NCBI RefSeq assembly: GCF_004210375.1
Contig: NC_134830.1
Location: 12,400,001-12,464,000 of the forward strand
DNA length: 64,000 nucleotides
Reading direction: 5' to 3'
Source of the DNA: Tachypleus tridentatus
Lineage: Eukaryota > Arthropoda > Merostomata > Xiphosura > Limulidae
The notes under the pieces: model-generated
What the model saw: only the letters and a program-made list of their open reading frames with translations
Database searches by the model: none
What the model was told of the DNA's origin: nothing
Part shown: positions 52,354-64,000 of the stretch, in pieces
How positions within the stretch are numbered: position 1 is the first letter of the stretch
How the letters are laid out: each line of letters starts with the position of its first letter
Program-made: the position numbers and the translations under genes

Positions 52354-55098
52354 AATAACATAATATATCTCTATGAGAAAGATGTGTAATGTTATTTTGT
52401 AGTAACTGTGAAAGAACAAGTGTGAGTACTAGAGTCATAGAGAAATAAGTCCTCACCGAAAACATAGAGAATCCAACATTTATATACTTCTTACATCATA
52501 TTTATGCTTAACTCATAAATCACCCTTCTTGAAATGAAGATATTTATCTTTTTCCAAATACATCACAGTGGAAACTTCGATAAGAAAACGGCTCACAATC
52601 GTTGTAGAGTTTGTGGAACGTGGAAATTTCTTCCCAACATCACGAAGTATAAGTAAAATGCTTGTTTCTCAAACAATCATAAACGGTGTCACTGTGTTTA
52701 GACTTGTCAATACTTTTAATAAAGTTTTCTTAAAAGCATAGTTTGCGTTTTACCTACGTAGTAATTATATAACTGCATTTATGTCAACAATCACATTTCA
52801 TGGGCAAATCATTTACGGGGAACTTTAGATACAAACGATCTTAGTTCTCTGAAATAATTACGAAAGAAGAAGGTTAAATTCTTTACTTTATGATCGAGAC
52901 GTCATTATGAAAAGATATTTGAGAATTTCTAAGTTATTTATTACTTTTACTGCTTTATAACTTAGCAGTTTCAGAGAAAATTAAATAAATTACGGAACGT
53001 TTCACAAATTTACCAAAAAAATTTTTTCTTCTCTTTGACTTTGAAATTTGCAAATACCTATTCTAATTAAGTACGGTTTGAAATATTAAAATTTGTTCTA
53101 ATTTGCCCCTAAATTCGAATTTTTTCATTCTTCTAAAGAGATATACGAGCATTTGATTGTAAATGGAGAACTGACGCCCATAACTTTGAGGCATAATGAT
53201 CATCGCAGATGTTTACTAGAAATTCTCACTATTACGTAGGCAACAGATAATGTTCCAAAAAAAATCCCATTTCAGATAGCTATCGTTCATCTGTCTCTTA
53301 ATGTACGTAAAAAGAGCGTTTTATAAAATTCTTCGTGATCTTGGATTGTCCAATGAATACCTACAGACGTGTCTCAATAAACAGAACTGTTTCGATCGAC
53401 CCTTCAAAGTACTAGTAAGATCTTAGCTTTGCTTGCGATACAGAAATATGAGCGTATAAAACCCATTCTCACTTCTGTTTCCCTGAAGCTGACGTTGCTA
53501 TTACAATATTAAGGAGTAAGAGCTACGAAAATAATTTTACTCATCTCACTCAAAAAAGAAATTAAATTTAAATAGTACTGGTACACGTGAAACTTTACAA
53601 TAACAAAACTCTATTTTACACAAAATTTCCTTGAATTGGTTCATACCTTTCTTTGTAAACCATTGCTTCCACCAGTAATGACGAAAATGTTCATGCTTAA
53701 TATGCACACAAAATAACTATTAGTAGAAGTAATATATCAATGTTTCAATTGTGTCTGTAACCCTGTTCGTGTTTAATGTAGTTTTCTTCTTTTCGAACGT
53801 TTATTATGCTGTCACTGTTTCTTCTTGATGGCCAGTACGCATCTTCTAAGTATGACCGACCGCCTGTTTGTAATGATATTTATTTCTGAAGTAGCTGGAG
53901 ACTAGAAATATTTATTCTTTCCGGTTTTCTCTTACTTTAGTTGTGTGATTGAACCCGAGTTAAAACAAATCGTTTTGTGTCATAACAGAATCCACGAGAA
54001 ACGTATGTAACAATGGAGTAGCGCTAAAGAAACTTACAAAACTTATGTAAGGGGTGTAATGAAGAATAATGAGCACTTTTCTCCTAGCGTGCGATAAATA
54101 ATGGATTGAAAGCTCGTGCATGCACTGTAACAGTTTCTCATTATTTTAAACAAATACGCTAATATTAGATGCACGTGTAAGCGAAAATTACAAATTAAAA
54201 GTCAATAAATCCTCTTCTTCATTTGAATATATCATTACCCTTTTGACGTGGATGTATGAGGTTTCATGACGTTTCTTAACTAGGTTTCCTGGGAGAGCTG
54301 CTTCCAAATGTAAAAAATATTATGGCATGTTTGTTAGGATTTTACCTAGAATGTCGTGTATGTAATTAACGTTTTTAATGTAAAGTTTTAGAGGAGACCT
54401 TTCACAATTTGGATTTCACTCTTGCAGTGCTTATCGCCAATTACGTTTTACAGGAGAGAAGTGTGTGCTGTAAATTATTCTTGTTTTGAAATATGCGGAG
54501 AGTGCAATGTAAAAATCTGACGTTTCTTAGAAACTGGATACAAAATTTTGTGTTGAAACATTGACGGAATAAACTCGGAAAGTGTAAGATGCATAAAAAC
54601 GAAGGGGGCGTAGCTCAAGTGGTAGAGTGCTCGCTTTGCATGCGAGAGGTACTGGGATCGATACCCAGCGCCTCCAAATGTGATTTTGCTACAAATATAA
54701 AAAAAAAAACACGCAATTGAGGTGAGGAAATTTTCAATGATGCCTCCCATCTAAATAATACAGAACGTGACTGACAAAAGGATGGCAAAATTATGACTTT
54801 ACAAAATAAGAATGATTTTACTTTAGGTTAAAATAAATAATACTTCAGAGAGAATACACCGAGTTGAAGAAATACTTTGAAAGTTATCTCTTGGGATTTA
54901 AAATGAAAGGCGGTTTTTCTGCTCTTTCCTTTCAATGATGTCATCGAAATGTATGACATTTTTATAAACATGAACGAAAACATTTAACAATACGAATTTA
55001 TTTACAATTTATCTTTTACACCTGAAACTATGTTTCCAGTGGTACTAACTGCCAGGTATACTCTGTTGATAACACAGTGTAAGTGGTGAAACAGCTTC
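52354..55098 (+). repeat. Repeat unit 20 (2745 bp, right type with left patches)
   Basis: Right type at the 5' markers, but GAAATTAAATTT (near 53560) and CCATCTAAAT (near 54746) are left states. CTGTCTCTTAATG (near 53290) is unique to this unit. Confidence 0.98.
54604..54676 (+). tRNA. tRNA-Ala (UGC)
   Basis: Complete and fully paired. The A-run after it lacks the C interruption. The terminator is at 54684-54687. Confidence 0.97.
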
Positions 55099-57839
55099 AA
55101 TAACATAATATATCTCTATGAGAAAGATGTGTAATGTTATTTTGTAGTAACTGTGAAAGAACAAGTGTGAGTACTAGAGTCATAGAGAAATAAGTCCTCA
55201 CCGAAAACATAGAGAATCCAACATTTATATACTTCTTACATCATATTTATGCTTAACTCATAAATCACCCTTCTTGAAATGAAGATATTTATCTTTTTCC
55301 AAATACATCACAGTGGAAACTTCGATAAGAAAACGGCTCACAATCGTTGTAGAGTTTGTGGAACGTGGAAATTTCTTCCCAACATCACGAAGTATAAGTA
55401 AAATGCTTGTTTCTCAAACAATCATAAACGGTGTCACTGTGTTTAGACTTGTCAATACTTTTAATAAAGTTTTCTTAAAAGCATAGTTTGCGTTTTACCT
55501 ACGTAGTAATTATATAACTGCATTTATGTCAACAATCACATTTCATGGGCAAATCATTTACGGGGAACTTTAGATACAAACGATCTTAGTTCTCTGAAAT
55601 AATTACGAAAGAAGAAGGTTAAATTCTTTACTTTATGATCGAGACGTCATTATGAAAAGATATTTGAGAATTTCTAAGTTATTTATTACTTTTACTGCTT
55701 TATAACTTAGCAGTTTCAGAGAAAATTAAATAAATTACGGAACGTTTCACAAATTTACCAAAAAATTTTTTCTTCTCTTTGACTTTGAAATTTGCAAATA
55801 CCTATTCTAATTAAGTACGGTTTGAAATATTAAAATTTGTTCTAATTTGCCCCTAAATTCGAATTTTTTCATTCTTCTAAAGAGATATACGAGCATTTGA
55901 TTGTAAATGGAGAACTGACGCCCATAACTTTGAGGCATAATGATCATCGCAGATGTTTACTAGAAATTCTCACTATTACGTAGGCAACAGATAATGTTCC
56001 AAAAAAAAATCCCATTTCAGATAGCTATCGTTCATCTGTCTTTAATGTACGTAAAAAGAGCGTTTTATAAAATTCTTCGTGATCTTGGATTGTCCAATGA
56101 ATACCTACAGACGTGTCTCAATAAACAGAACTGTTTCGATCGACCCTTCAAAGTACTAGTAAGATCTTAGCTTTGCTTGCGATACAGAAATATGAGCGTA
56201 TAAAACCCATTCTCACTTCGTTTCCCTGAAGCTGACGTTGCTATTACAATATTAAGGAGTAAGAGCTACGAAAATAATTTTACTCATCTCACTCAAAAAG
56301 AAATTTAATTTAAATAGTACTGGTACACGTGAAACTTTACAATAACAAAACTCTATTTTACACAAAATTTCCTTGAATTGGTTCATACCTTTTCTTTGTA
56401 AACCATTGCTTCCACCAGTAATGACGAAAATGTTCATGCTTAATATGCACACAAAATAACTATTAGTAGAAGTAATATATCAATGTTTCAATTGTGTCTG
56501 TAACCCTGTTCGTGTTTAATGTAGTTTTCTTCTTTTCGAACGTTTATTATGCTGTCACTGTTTCTTCTTGATGGCCAGTACGCATCTTCTAAGTATGACC
56601 GACCGCCTGTTTGTAATGATATTTATTTCTGAAGTAGCTGGAGACTAGAAATATTTATTCTTTCCGGTTTTCTCTTACTTTAGTTGTGTGATTGAACCCG
56701 AGTTAAAACAAATCGTTTTGTGTCATAACAGAATCCACGAGAAACGTATGTAACAATGGAGTAGCGCTAAAGAAACTTACAAAACTTATGTAAGGGGTGT
56801 AATGAAGAATAATGAGCACTTTTCTCCTAGCGTGCGATAAATAATGGATTGAAAGCTCGTGCATGCACTGTAACAGTTTCTCATTATTTTAAACAAATAC
56901 GCTAATATTAGATGCACGTGTAAGCGAAAATTACAAATTAAAAGTCAATAAATCCTCTTCTTCATTTGAATATATCATTACCCTTTTGACGTGGATGTAT
57001 GAGGTTTCATGACGTTTCTTAACTAGGTTTCCTGGGAGAGCTGCTTCCAAATGTAAAAAATATTATGGCATGTTTGTTAGATTTTACCTAGAATGTCGTG
57101 TATGTAATTAACGTTTTAATGTAAAGTTTTAGAGGAGACCTTCACAATTTGATTTCACTCTTGCAGTGCTTATCGCCAATTACGTTTTACAGGAGAGAAG
57201 TGTGTGCTGTAAATTATTCTTGTTTTGAAATATGCGGAGAGTGCAATGTAAAATCTGACGTTTCTTAGAAACTGGATACAAAATTTTGTGTTGAAACATT
57301 GACGGAATAAACTCGGAAAGTGTAAGATGCATAAAACGAAGGGGCGTAGCTCAAGTGGTAGAGTGCTCGCTTTGCATGCGAGAGGTACTGGGATCGATAC
57401 CCAGCGCCTCCAAATGTGATTTTGCTACAAATATAAAAAAAAAAACAAACACGCAATTGAGGTGAGGAAATTTTCAATGATGCCTCCCATCTAAATAATA
57501 CAGAACGTGACTGACAAAAGGATGGCAAAATTATGACTTTACAAAATAAGAATGATTTTACTTTAGGTTAAAATAAATAATACTTCAGAGAGAATACACC
57601 GAGTTGAAGAAATACTTTGAAAGTTATCTCTTGGGATTTAAAATGAAAGGCGGTTTTTCTGCTCTTTCCCTTTCAATGATGTCATCGAAATGTATGACAT
57701 TTTTATAAACATGAACGAAAACATTTAACAATACGAATTTATTTACAATTTATCTTTTACACCTGAAACTATGTTTCCAGTGGTACTAACTGCCAGGTAT
57801 ACTCTGTTGATAACACAGTGTAAGTGGTGAAACAGCTTC
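55099..57839 (+). repeat. Repeat unit 21 (2741 bp, right type)
   Basis: The 5' part is right type and includes GAAATTTAATTT. CACTTCGTTTCCC (near 56215) is a left state. Confidence 0.98.
57340..57412 (+). tRNA. tRNA-Ala (UGC), terminal acceptor pair A1:C72
   Basis: An isolated copy with four G at the 5' end and the full CCTCC at the 3' end, lying between perfect copies in units 20 and 22. The terminator is at 57420-57423. Confidence 0.88.
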
Positions 57840-60591
57840 AATAACATAATATATCTCTATGAGAAAGATGTGTAATGTTATTTTGTAGTAACTGTGAAAG
57901 AACAAGTGTGAGTACTAGAGTCATAGAGAAATAAGTCCTCACCGAAAACATAGAGAATCCAACATTTATATACTTCTTACATCATATTTATGCTTAACTC
58001 ATAAATCACCCTTCTTGAAATGAAGATATTTATCTTTTCCAAATACATCACAGTGGAAACTTCGATAAGAAAACGGCTCATCTCAATCGTTGTAGAGTTT
58101 GTGGAACGTGGAAATTTCTTCCCAACATCACGAAGTATAAGTAAAATGCTTGTTTCTCAAACAATCATAAACGGTGTCACTGTGTTTAGACTTGTCAATA
58201 CTTTTAATAAAGTTTTCTTAAAAGCATAGTTTGCGTTTTACCTACGTAGTAATTATATAACTGCATTTATGTCAACAATCACATTTCATGGGCAAATCAT
58301 TTACGGGGAACTTTAGATACAAACGATCTTAGTTCTCTGAAATAATTACGAAAGAAGAAGGTTAAATTCTTTACTTTATGATCGAGACGTCATTATGAAA
58401 AGATATTTGAGAATTTCTAAGTTATTTATTACTTTTACTGCTTTATAACTTAGCAGTTACAGAGAAAATTAAATAAATTACGGAACGTTTCACAAATTTA
58501 CCAAAAAAATTTTTCTTCTCTTTGACTTTGAAATTTGCAAATACCTATTCTAATTAAGTACGGTTTGAAATATTAAAATTTGTTCTAATTTGCCCCTAAA
58601 TTCGAATTTTTTCATTCTTCTAAAGAGATATACGAGCATTTGATTGTAAATGGAGAACTGACGCCCATAACTTTGAGGCATAATGATCATCGCAGATGTT
58701 TACTAGAAATTCTCACTATTACGTAGGCAACAGATAATGTTCCAAAAAAAAATCCCATTTCAGATAGCTATCGTTCATCTGTCTTTAATGTACGTAAAAA
58801 GAGCGTTTTATAAAATTCTTCGTGATCTTGGATTGTCCAATGAATACCTACAGACAAGTCTCAATAAACAGAACTGTTTCGATCGACCCTTCAAAGTACT
58901 AGTAAGATCTTAGCTTTGCTTGCGATACAGAAATATGAGCGTATAAAACCCATTCTCACTTCGTTTCCCTGAAGCTGACGTTGCTATTACAATATTAAGG
59001 AGTAAGAGCTACGAAAATAATTTTACTCATCTCACTCAAAAAGAAATTTAATTTAAATAGTACTGGTACACGTGAAACTTTACAATAACAAAACTCTATT
59101 TTTACACAAAATTTCCTTGGGAATTGGTTCATACCTTTTCTTTGTAAACCATTGCTTCCACCAGTAATGACGAAAATGTTCATGCTTAATATGCACACAA
59201 AATAACTATTAGTAGAAGTAATATATCAATGTTTCAATTGTGTCTGTAACCCTGTTCGTGTTTAATGTAGTTTTCTCTTCTTTTCGAACGTTTATTATGC
59301 TGTCACTGTTTCTTCTTGATGGCCAGTACGCATCTTCTAAGTATGACCGACCGCCTGTTTGTAATGATATTTATTTCTGAAGTAGCTGGAGACTAGAAAT
59401 ATTTATTCTTTCCGGTTTTCTCTTACTTTAGTTGTGTGATTGAACCCGAGTTAAAACAAATCGTTTTGTGTCATAACAGAATCCACGAGAAACGTATGTA
59501 ACAATGGAGTAGCGCTAAAGAAACTTACAAAACTTATGTAAGGGGTGTAATGAAGAATAATGAGCACTTTTCTCCTAGCGTGCGATAAATAATGGATTGA
59601 AAGCTCGTGCATGCACTGTAACAGTTTCTCATTATTTTAAACAAATACGCTAATATTAGATGCACGTGTAAGCGAAAATTACAAATTAAAAGTCAATAAA
59701 TCCTCTTCTTCATTTGAATATATCATTACTCCTTTTTGACGTGGATGTATGAGGTTTCATGACGTTTCTTAACTAGGTTTCCTGGGAGAGCTGCTTCCAA
59801 ATGTAAAAAATATTATGGCATGTTTGTTAGATTTTACCTAGAATGTCGTGTATGTAATTAACGTTTTAATGTAAAGTTTTAGAGGAGACCTTTCACAATT
59901 TGATTTCACTCTTGCAGTGCTTATCGCCAATTACGTTTTACAGGAGAGAAGTGTGTGCTGTAAATTATTCTTGTTTTGAAATATGCGGAGAGTGCAATGT
60001 AAAAATCTGACGTTTCTTAGAAACTGGATACAAAATTTTGTGTTGAAACATTGACGGAATAAACTCGGAAAGTGTAAGATGCATAAAAACGAAGGGGGCG
60101 TAGCTCAAGTGGTAGAGTGCTCGCTTTGCATGCGAGAGGTACTGGGATCGATACCCAGCGCCTCCAAATGTGATTTTGCTACAAATATAAAAAAAAAAAA
60201 ACACGCAATTGAGGTGAGGAAATTTTCAATGATGCCTCCCATCTAAATAATACAGAACGTGACTGACAAAAGGATGGCAAAATTATGACTTTACAAAATA
60301 AGAATGATTTTACTTTAGGTTAAAATAAATAATACTTCAGAGAGAATACACCGAGTTGAAGAAATACTTTGAAAGTTATCTCTTGGGATTTAAAATGAAA
60401 GGCGGTTTTTCTGCTCTTTCCCTTTCAATGATGTCATCGAAATGTATGACATTTTTATAAACATGAACGAAAACATTTAACAATACGAATTTATTTACAA
60501 TTTATCTTTTACACCTGAAACTATGTTTCCAGTGGTACTAACTGCCAGGTATACTCTGTTGATAACACAGTGTAAGTGGTGAAACAGCTTC
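57840..60591 (+). repeat. Repeat unit 22 (2752 bp, mosaic)
   Basis: The 5' part is right type (22-bp segment absent, CGGTGTCAC, ACGTAGTAATT). CAGACAAGTC and CATTACTCC return to left type, and GTTAGATTTTACC and AGGCGG are right type again. Two changes are unique: a 3-bp insertion giving GGCTCATCTCAATCG (near 58075) and CCTTGGGAATTGG (near 59115). Confidence 0.98.
60094..60166 (+). tRNA. tRNA-Ala (UGC)
   Basis: Complete and fully paired. The terminator is at 60174-60177. Confidence 0.97.
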
Positions 60592-63364
60592 AATAACATA
60601 ATATATCTCTATGAGAAAGATGTGTAATGTTATTTTGTAGTAACTGTGAAAGAACAAGTGTGAGTACTAGAGTCATAGAGAAATAAGTCCTCACCGAAAA
60701 CATAGAGAATCCAACATTTATATACTTCTTACATCATATTTATGCTTAACTCATAAATCACCCTTCTTGAAATGAAGATATTTATCTTTTTCCAAATACA
60801 TCACAGTGGAAACTTCGATAAGAAAACGGCTCACAATCGTTGTAGACTTTGAAGATGAGAAAAGTAGAGTTTGTGGAACGTGGAAATTTCTTCCCAACAT
60901 CACGAAGTATAAGTAAAATGCTTGTTTCTCAAACAATCATAAACGGTTTCACTGTGTTTAGACTTGTCAATACTTTTAATAAAGTTTTCTTAAAAGCATA
61001 GTTTGCGTTTTACCTACGTACTAATTATATAACTGCATTTATGTCAACAATCACATTTCATGGGCAAATCATTTACGGGGAACTTTAGATACAAACGATC
61101 TTAGTTCTCTGAAATAATTACGAAAGAAGAAGGTTAAATTCTTTACTTTATGATCGAGACGTCATTATGAAAAGATATTTGAGAATTTCTAAGTTATTTA
61201 TTACTTTTACTGCTTTATAACTTAGCAGTTTCAGAGAAAATTAAATAAATTACGGAACGTTTCACAAATTTACCAAAAAAATTTTTCTTCTCTTTGACTT
61301 TGAAATTTGCAAATACCTATTCTAATTAAGTACGGTTTGAAATATTAAAATTTGTTCTAATTTGCCCCTAAATTCGAATTTTTTCATTCTTCTAAAGAGA
61401 TATACGAGCATTTGATTGTAAATGGAGAACTGACGCCCATAACTTTGAGGCATAATGATCATCGCAGATGTTTACTAGAAATTCTCACTATTACGTAGGC
61501 AACAGATAATGTTCCAAAAAAAAATCCCATTTCAGATAGCTATCGTTCATCTGTCTTTAATGTACGTAAAAAGAGCGTTTTATAAAATTCTTCGTGATCT
61601 TGGATTGTCCAATGAATACCTACAGACAAGTCTCAATAAACAGAACTGTTTCGATCGACCCTTCAAAGTACTAGTAAGATCTTAGCTTTGCTTGCGATAC
61701 AGAAATATGAGCGTATAAAACCCATTCTCACTTCGTTTCCCTGAAGCTGACGTTGCTATTACAATATTAAGGAGTAAGAGCTACGAAAATAATTTTACTC
61801 ATCTCACTCAAAAAGAAATTAAATTTAAATAGTACTGGTACACGTGAAACTTTACAATAACAAAACTCTATTTTTACACAAAATTTCCTTGGAATTGGTT
61901 CATACCTTTTCTTTGTAAACCATTGCTTCCACCAGTAATGACGAAAATGTTCATGCTTAATATGCACACAAAATAACTATTAGTAGAAGTAATATATCAA
62001 TGTTTCAATTGTGTCTGTAACCCTGTTCGTGTTTAATGTAGTTTTCTTCTTTTCGAACGTTTATTATGCTGTCACTGTTTCTTCTTGATGGCCAGTACGC
62101 ATCTTCTAAGTATGACCGACCGCCTGTTTGTAATGATATTTATTTCTGAAGTAGCTGGAGACTAGAAATATTTATTCTTTCCGGTTTTCTCTTACTTTAG
62201 TTGTGTGATTGAACCCGAGTTAAAACAAATCGTTTTGTGTCATAACAGAATCCACGAGAAACGTATGTAACAATGGAGTAGCGCTAAAGAAACTTACAAA
62301 ACTTATGTAAGGGGTGTAATGAAGAATAATGAGCACTTTTCTCCTAGCGTGCGATAAATAATGGATTGAAAGCTCGTGCATGCACTGTAACAGTTTCTCA
62401 TTATTTTTAAACAAATACGCTAATATTAGATGCACGTGTAAGCGAAAATTACAAATTAAAAGTCAATAAATCCTCTTCTTCATTTGAATATATCATTACT
62501 CCTTTTTGACGTGGATGTATGAGGTTTCATGACGTTTCTTAACTAGGTTTCCTGGGAGAGCTGCTTCCAAATGTAAAAAATATTATGGCATGTTTGTTAG
62601 GATTTTACCTAGAATGTCGTGTATGTAATTAACGTTTTTAATGTAAAGTTTTAGAGGAGACCTTTCACAATTTGGATTTCACTCTTGCAGTGCTTATCGC
62701 CAATTACGTTTTACAGGAGAGAAGTGTGTGCTGTAAATTATTCTTGTTTTGAAATATGCGGAGAGTGCAATGTAAAAATCTGACGTTTCTTAGAAACTGG
62801 ATACAAAATTTTGTGTTGAAACATTGACGGAATAAACTCGGAAAGTGTAAGATGCATAAAAACGAAGGGGGCGTAGCTCAAGTGGTAGAGTGCTCGCTTT
62901 GCATGCGAGAGGTACTGGGATCGATACCCAGCGCCTCCAAATGTGATTTTGCTACAAATATAAAAAAAAACAAACACGCAATTGAGGTGAGGAAATTTTC
63001 AATGATGCCTCCCATCTAAATAATACAGAACGTGACTGACAAAAGGATGGCAAAATTATGACTTTACAAAATAAGAATGATTTTACTTTAGGTTAAAATA
63101 AATAATACTTCAGAGAGAATACACCGAGTTGAAGAAATACTTTGAAAGTTATCTCTTGGGATTTAAAATGAAAGGCCGTTTTTCTGCTCTTTCCCTTTCA
63201 ATGATGTCATCGAAATGTATGACATTTTTATAAACATGAACGAAAACATTTAACAATACGAATTTATTTACAATTTATCTTTTACACCTGAAACTATGTT
63301 TCCAGTGGTACTAACTGCCAGGTATACTCTGTTGATAACACAGTGTAAGTGGTGAAACAGCTTC
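60592..63364 (+). repeat. Repeat unit 23 (2773 bp, mosaic, mostly left type)
   Basis: The 22-bp segment is present again (60842 onward), together with CGGTTTCAC, ACGTACTAATT, CAGACAAGTC and AGGCCG, all left states. GTTTTCTTCTTTTCG, CAAATGTGATTTT, the C-interrupted A-run and GGGATTTAAAATG are right states. Confidence 0.98.
62867..62939 (+). tRNA. tRNA-Ala (UGC)
   Basis: This is the last tRNA in the window, complete and fully paired. The terminator is at 62947-62950. Confidence 0.97.
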
Positions 63365-64000
63365 AATAACATAATATATCTCTATGAGAAAGATGTGTAA
63401 TGTTATTTTGTAGTAACTGTGAAAGAACAAGTGTGAGTACTAGAGTCATAGAGAAATAAGTCCTCACCGAAAACATAGAGAATCCAACATTTATATACTT
63501 CTTACATCATATTTATGCTTAACTCATAAATCACCCTTCTTGAAATGAAGATATTTATCTTTTTCCAAATACATCACAGTGGAAACTTCGATAAGAAAAC
63601 GGCTCACAATCGTTGTAGAGTTTGTGGAACGTGGAAATTTCTTCCCAACATCACGAAGTATAAGTAAAATGCTTGTTTCTCAAACAATCATAAACGGTTT
63701 CACTGTGTTTAGACTTGTCAATACTTTTAATAAAGTTTTCTTAAAAGCATAGTTTGCGTTTTACCTACGTAGTAATTATATAACTGCATTTATGTCAACA
63801 ATCACATTTCATGGGCAAATCATTTACGGGGAACTTTAGATACAAACGATCTTAGTTCTCTGAAATAATTACGAAAGAAGAAGGTTAAATTCTTTACTTT
63901 ATGATCGAGACGTCATTATGAAAAGATATTTGAGAATTTCTAAGTTATTTATTACTTTTACTGCTTTATAACTTAGCAGTTTCAGAGAAAATTAAATAAA
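63365..64000 (+). repeat. Repeat unit 24 (first 636 bp, cut by window end)
   Basis: The sequence stays in phase to the last base, so the array continues beyond the window. The 22-bp segment is absent and ACGTAGTAATT is present (right states), but CGGTTTCAC is the left state, the combination otherwise seen only in units 10 and 11. Confidence 0.97.

Larger units (their letters stand above)
1..64000 (+). repeat. Tandem array of ~2.75-kb tRNA-Ala(UGC) repeat units
   Basis: The same sequence of roughly 2750 bases recurs 23 times in full and once in part, always in the same orientation, with no unrelated DNA between copies. Unit starts were fixed by the motif AATAACATAATATATCTC, which falls at base 1 and recurs at intervals of 2740-2774. 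The array runs off both window ends. Useful markers, in unit order, are: GTGTAA[C/T]GTT; a 22-bp segment present or absent after TTGTAGA; CGGT[T/G]TCAC; ACGTA[C/G]TAATT; CAGAC[AA/GT]GTCTC; CAAAA[A/C]TTATG; GGGGTG[AAGG/TAATG]AA; CAAA[C/T]GTGATTTT just after the tRNA; CCATC[T/G]AAAT; GGGATT[C/T]AAAATG; AGGC[C/G]GTTTT. The phase is arbitrary because the true unit boundary cannot be known from a perfect tandem repeat. Confidence 0.99.

Noticed and set aside
1-64000. CRISPR array, LTR or other transposable element as the source of the repeats
   Set aside because: The repeats are 2.75 kb, directly adjacent and of one orientation. They lack short spacers, terminal repeats, target-site duplications and any reverse transcriptase or transposase reading frame.

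Overview
The whole window is one head-to-tail tandem array of an AT-rich repeat of about 2.75 kb. It holds 23 complete units and the first 636 bases of a 24th. Each complete unit carries one 73-nt tRNA gene on the + strand, with anticodon UGC and the G3-U70 pair diagnostic of tRNA-Ala. I find no protein-coding gene, other RNA gene, transposon coding region or CRISPR array. Neither end of the array is reached, so its true size is at least 64 kb.

The source is a eukaryote with an AT-rich nuclear genome. The split internal pol III promoter (box A and box B), the short T-run terminator and the absence of an encoded CCA end all point that way. The tRNA body, especially the T-loop AUCGAUA in place of the usual UUCGA form, closely resembles the silkworm and fly tRNA-Ala genes as I recall them. 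I therefore lean towards an arthropod, but the sequence alone does not fix the taxon.

Layout: if the unit is phased at window base 1, units start at 1, 2775, 5548, 8315, 11086, 13855, 16620, 19391, 22156, 24911, 27652, 30392, 33138, 35884, 38634, 41378, 44123, 46864, 49612, 52354, 55099, 57840, 60592 and 63365. In each unit about 2.27 kb of spacer precedes the tRNA gene and about 0.43 kb follows it. Units 1-8 are 2765-2774 bp, units 9-22 are 2740-2755 bp, and unit 23 is 2773 bp. Part of the drop comes from a 22-bp deletion.

Units are nearly identical but not uniform. Single-base markers switch one after another from left to right, giving a 'left type' (units 1-7), a transition (8-12) and a 'right type' (13-21). 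Units 22-24 then return in patches to left-type states. This is the pattern expected from local unequal exchange and gene conversion. Most of the remaining differences are length changes in runs of one base, which could partly be assembly or consensus error. The tRNA body is the same in all 23 copies. Only the G-run at its 5' end and the final CC at its 3' end vary: 13 copies have a perfect acceptor stem and 10 have a mismatched terminal pair.
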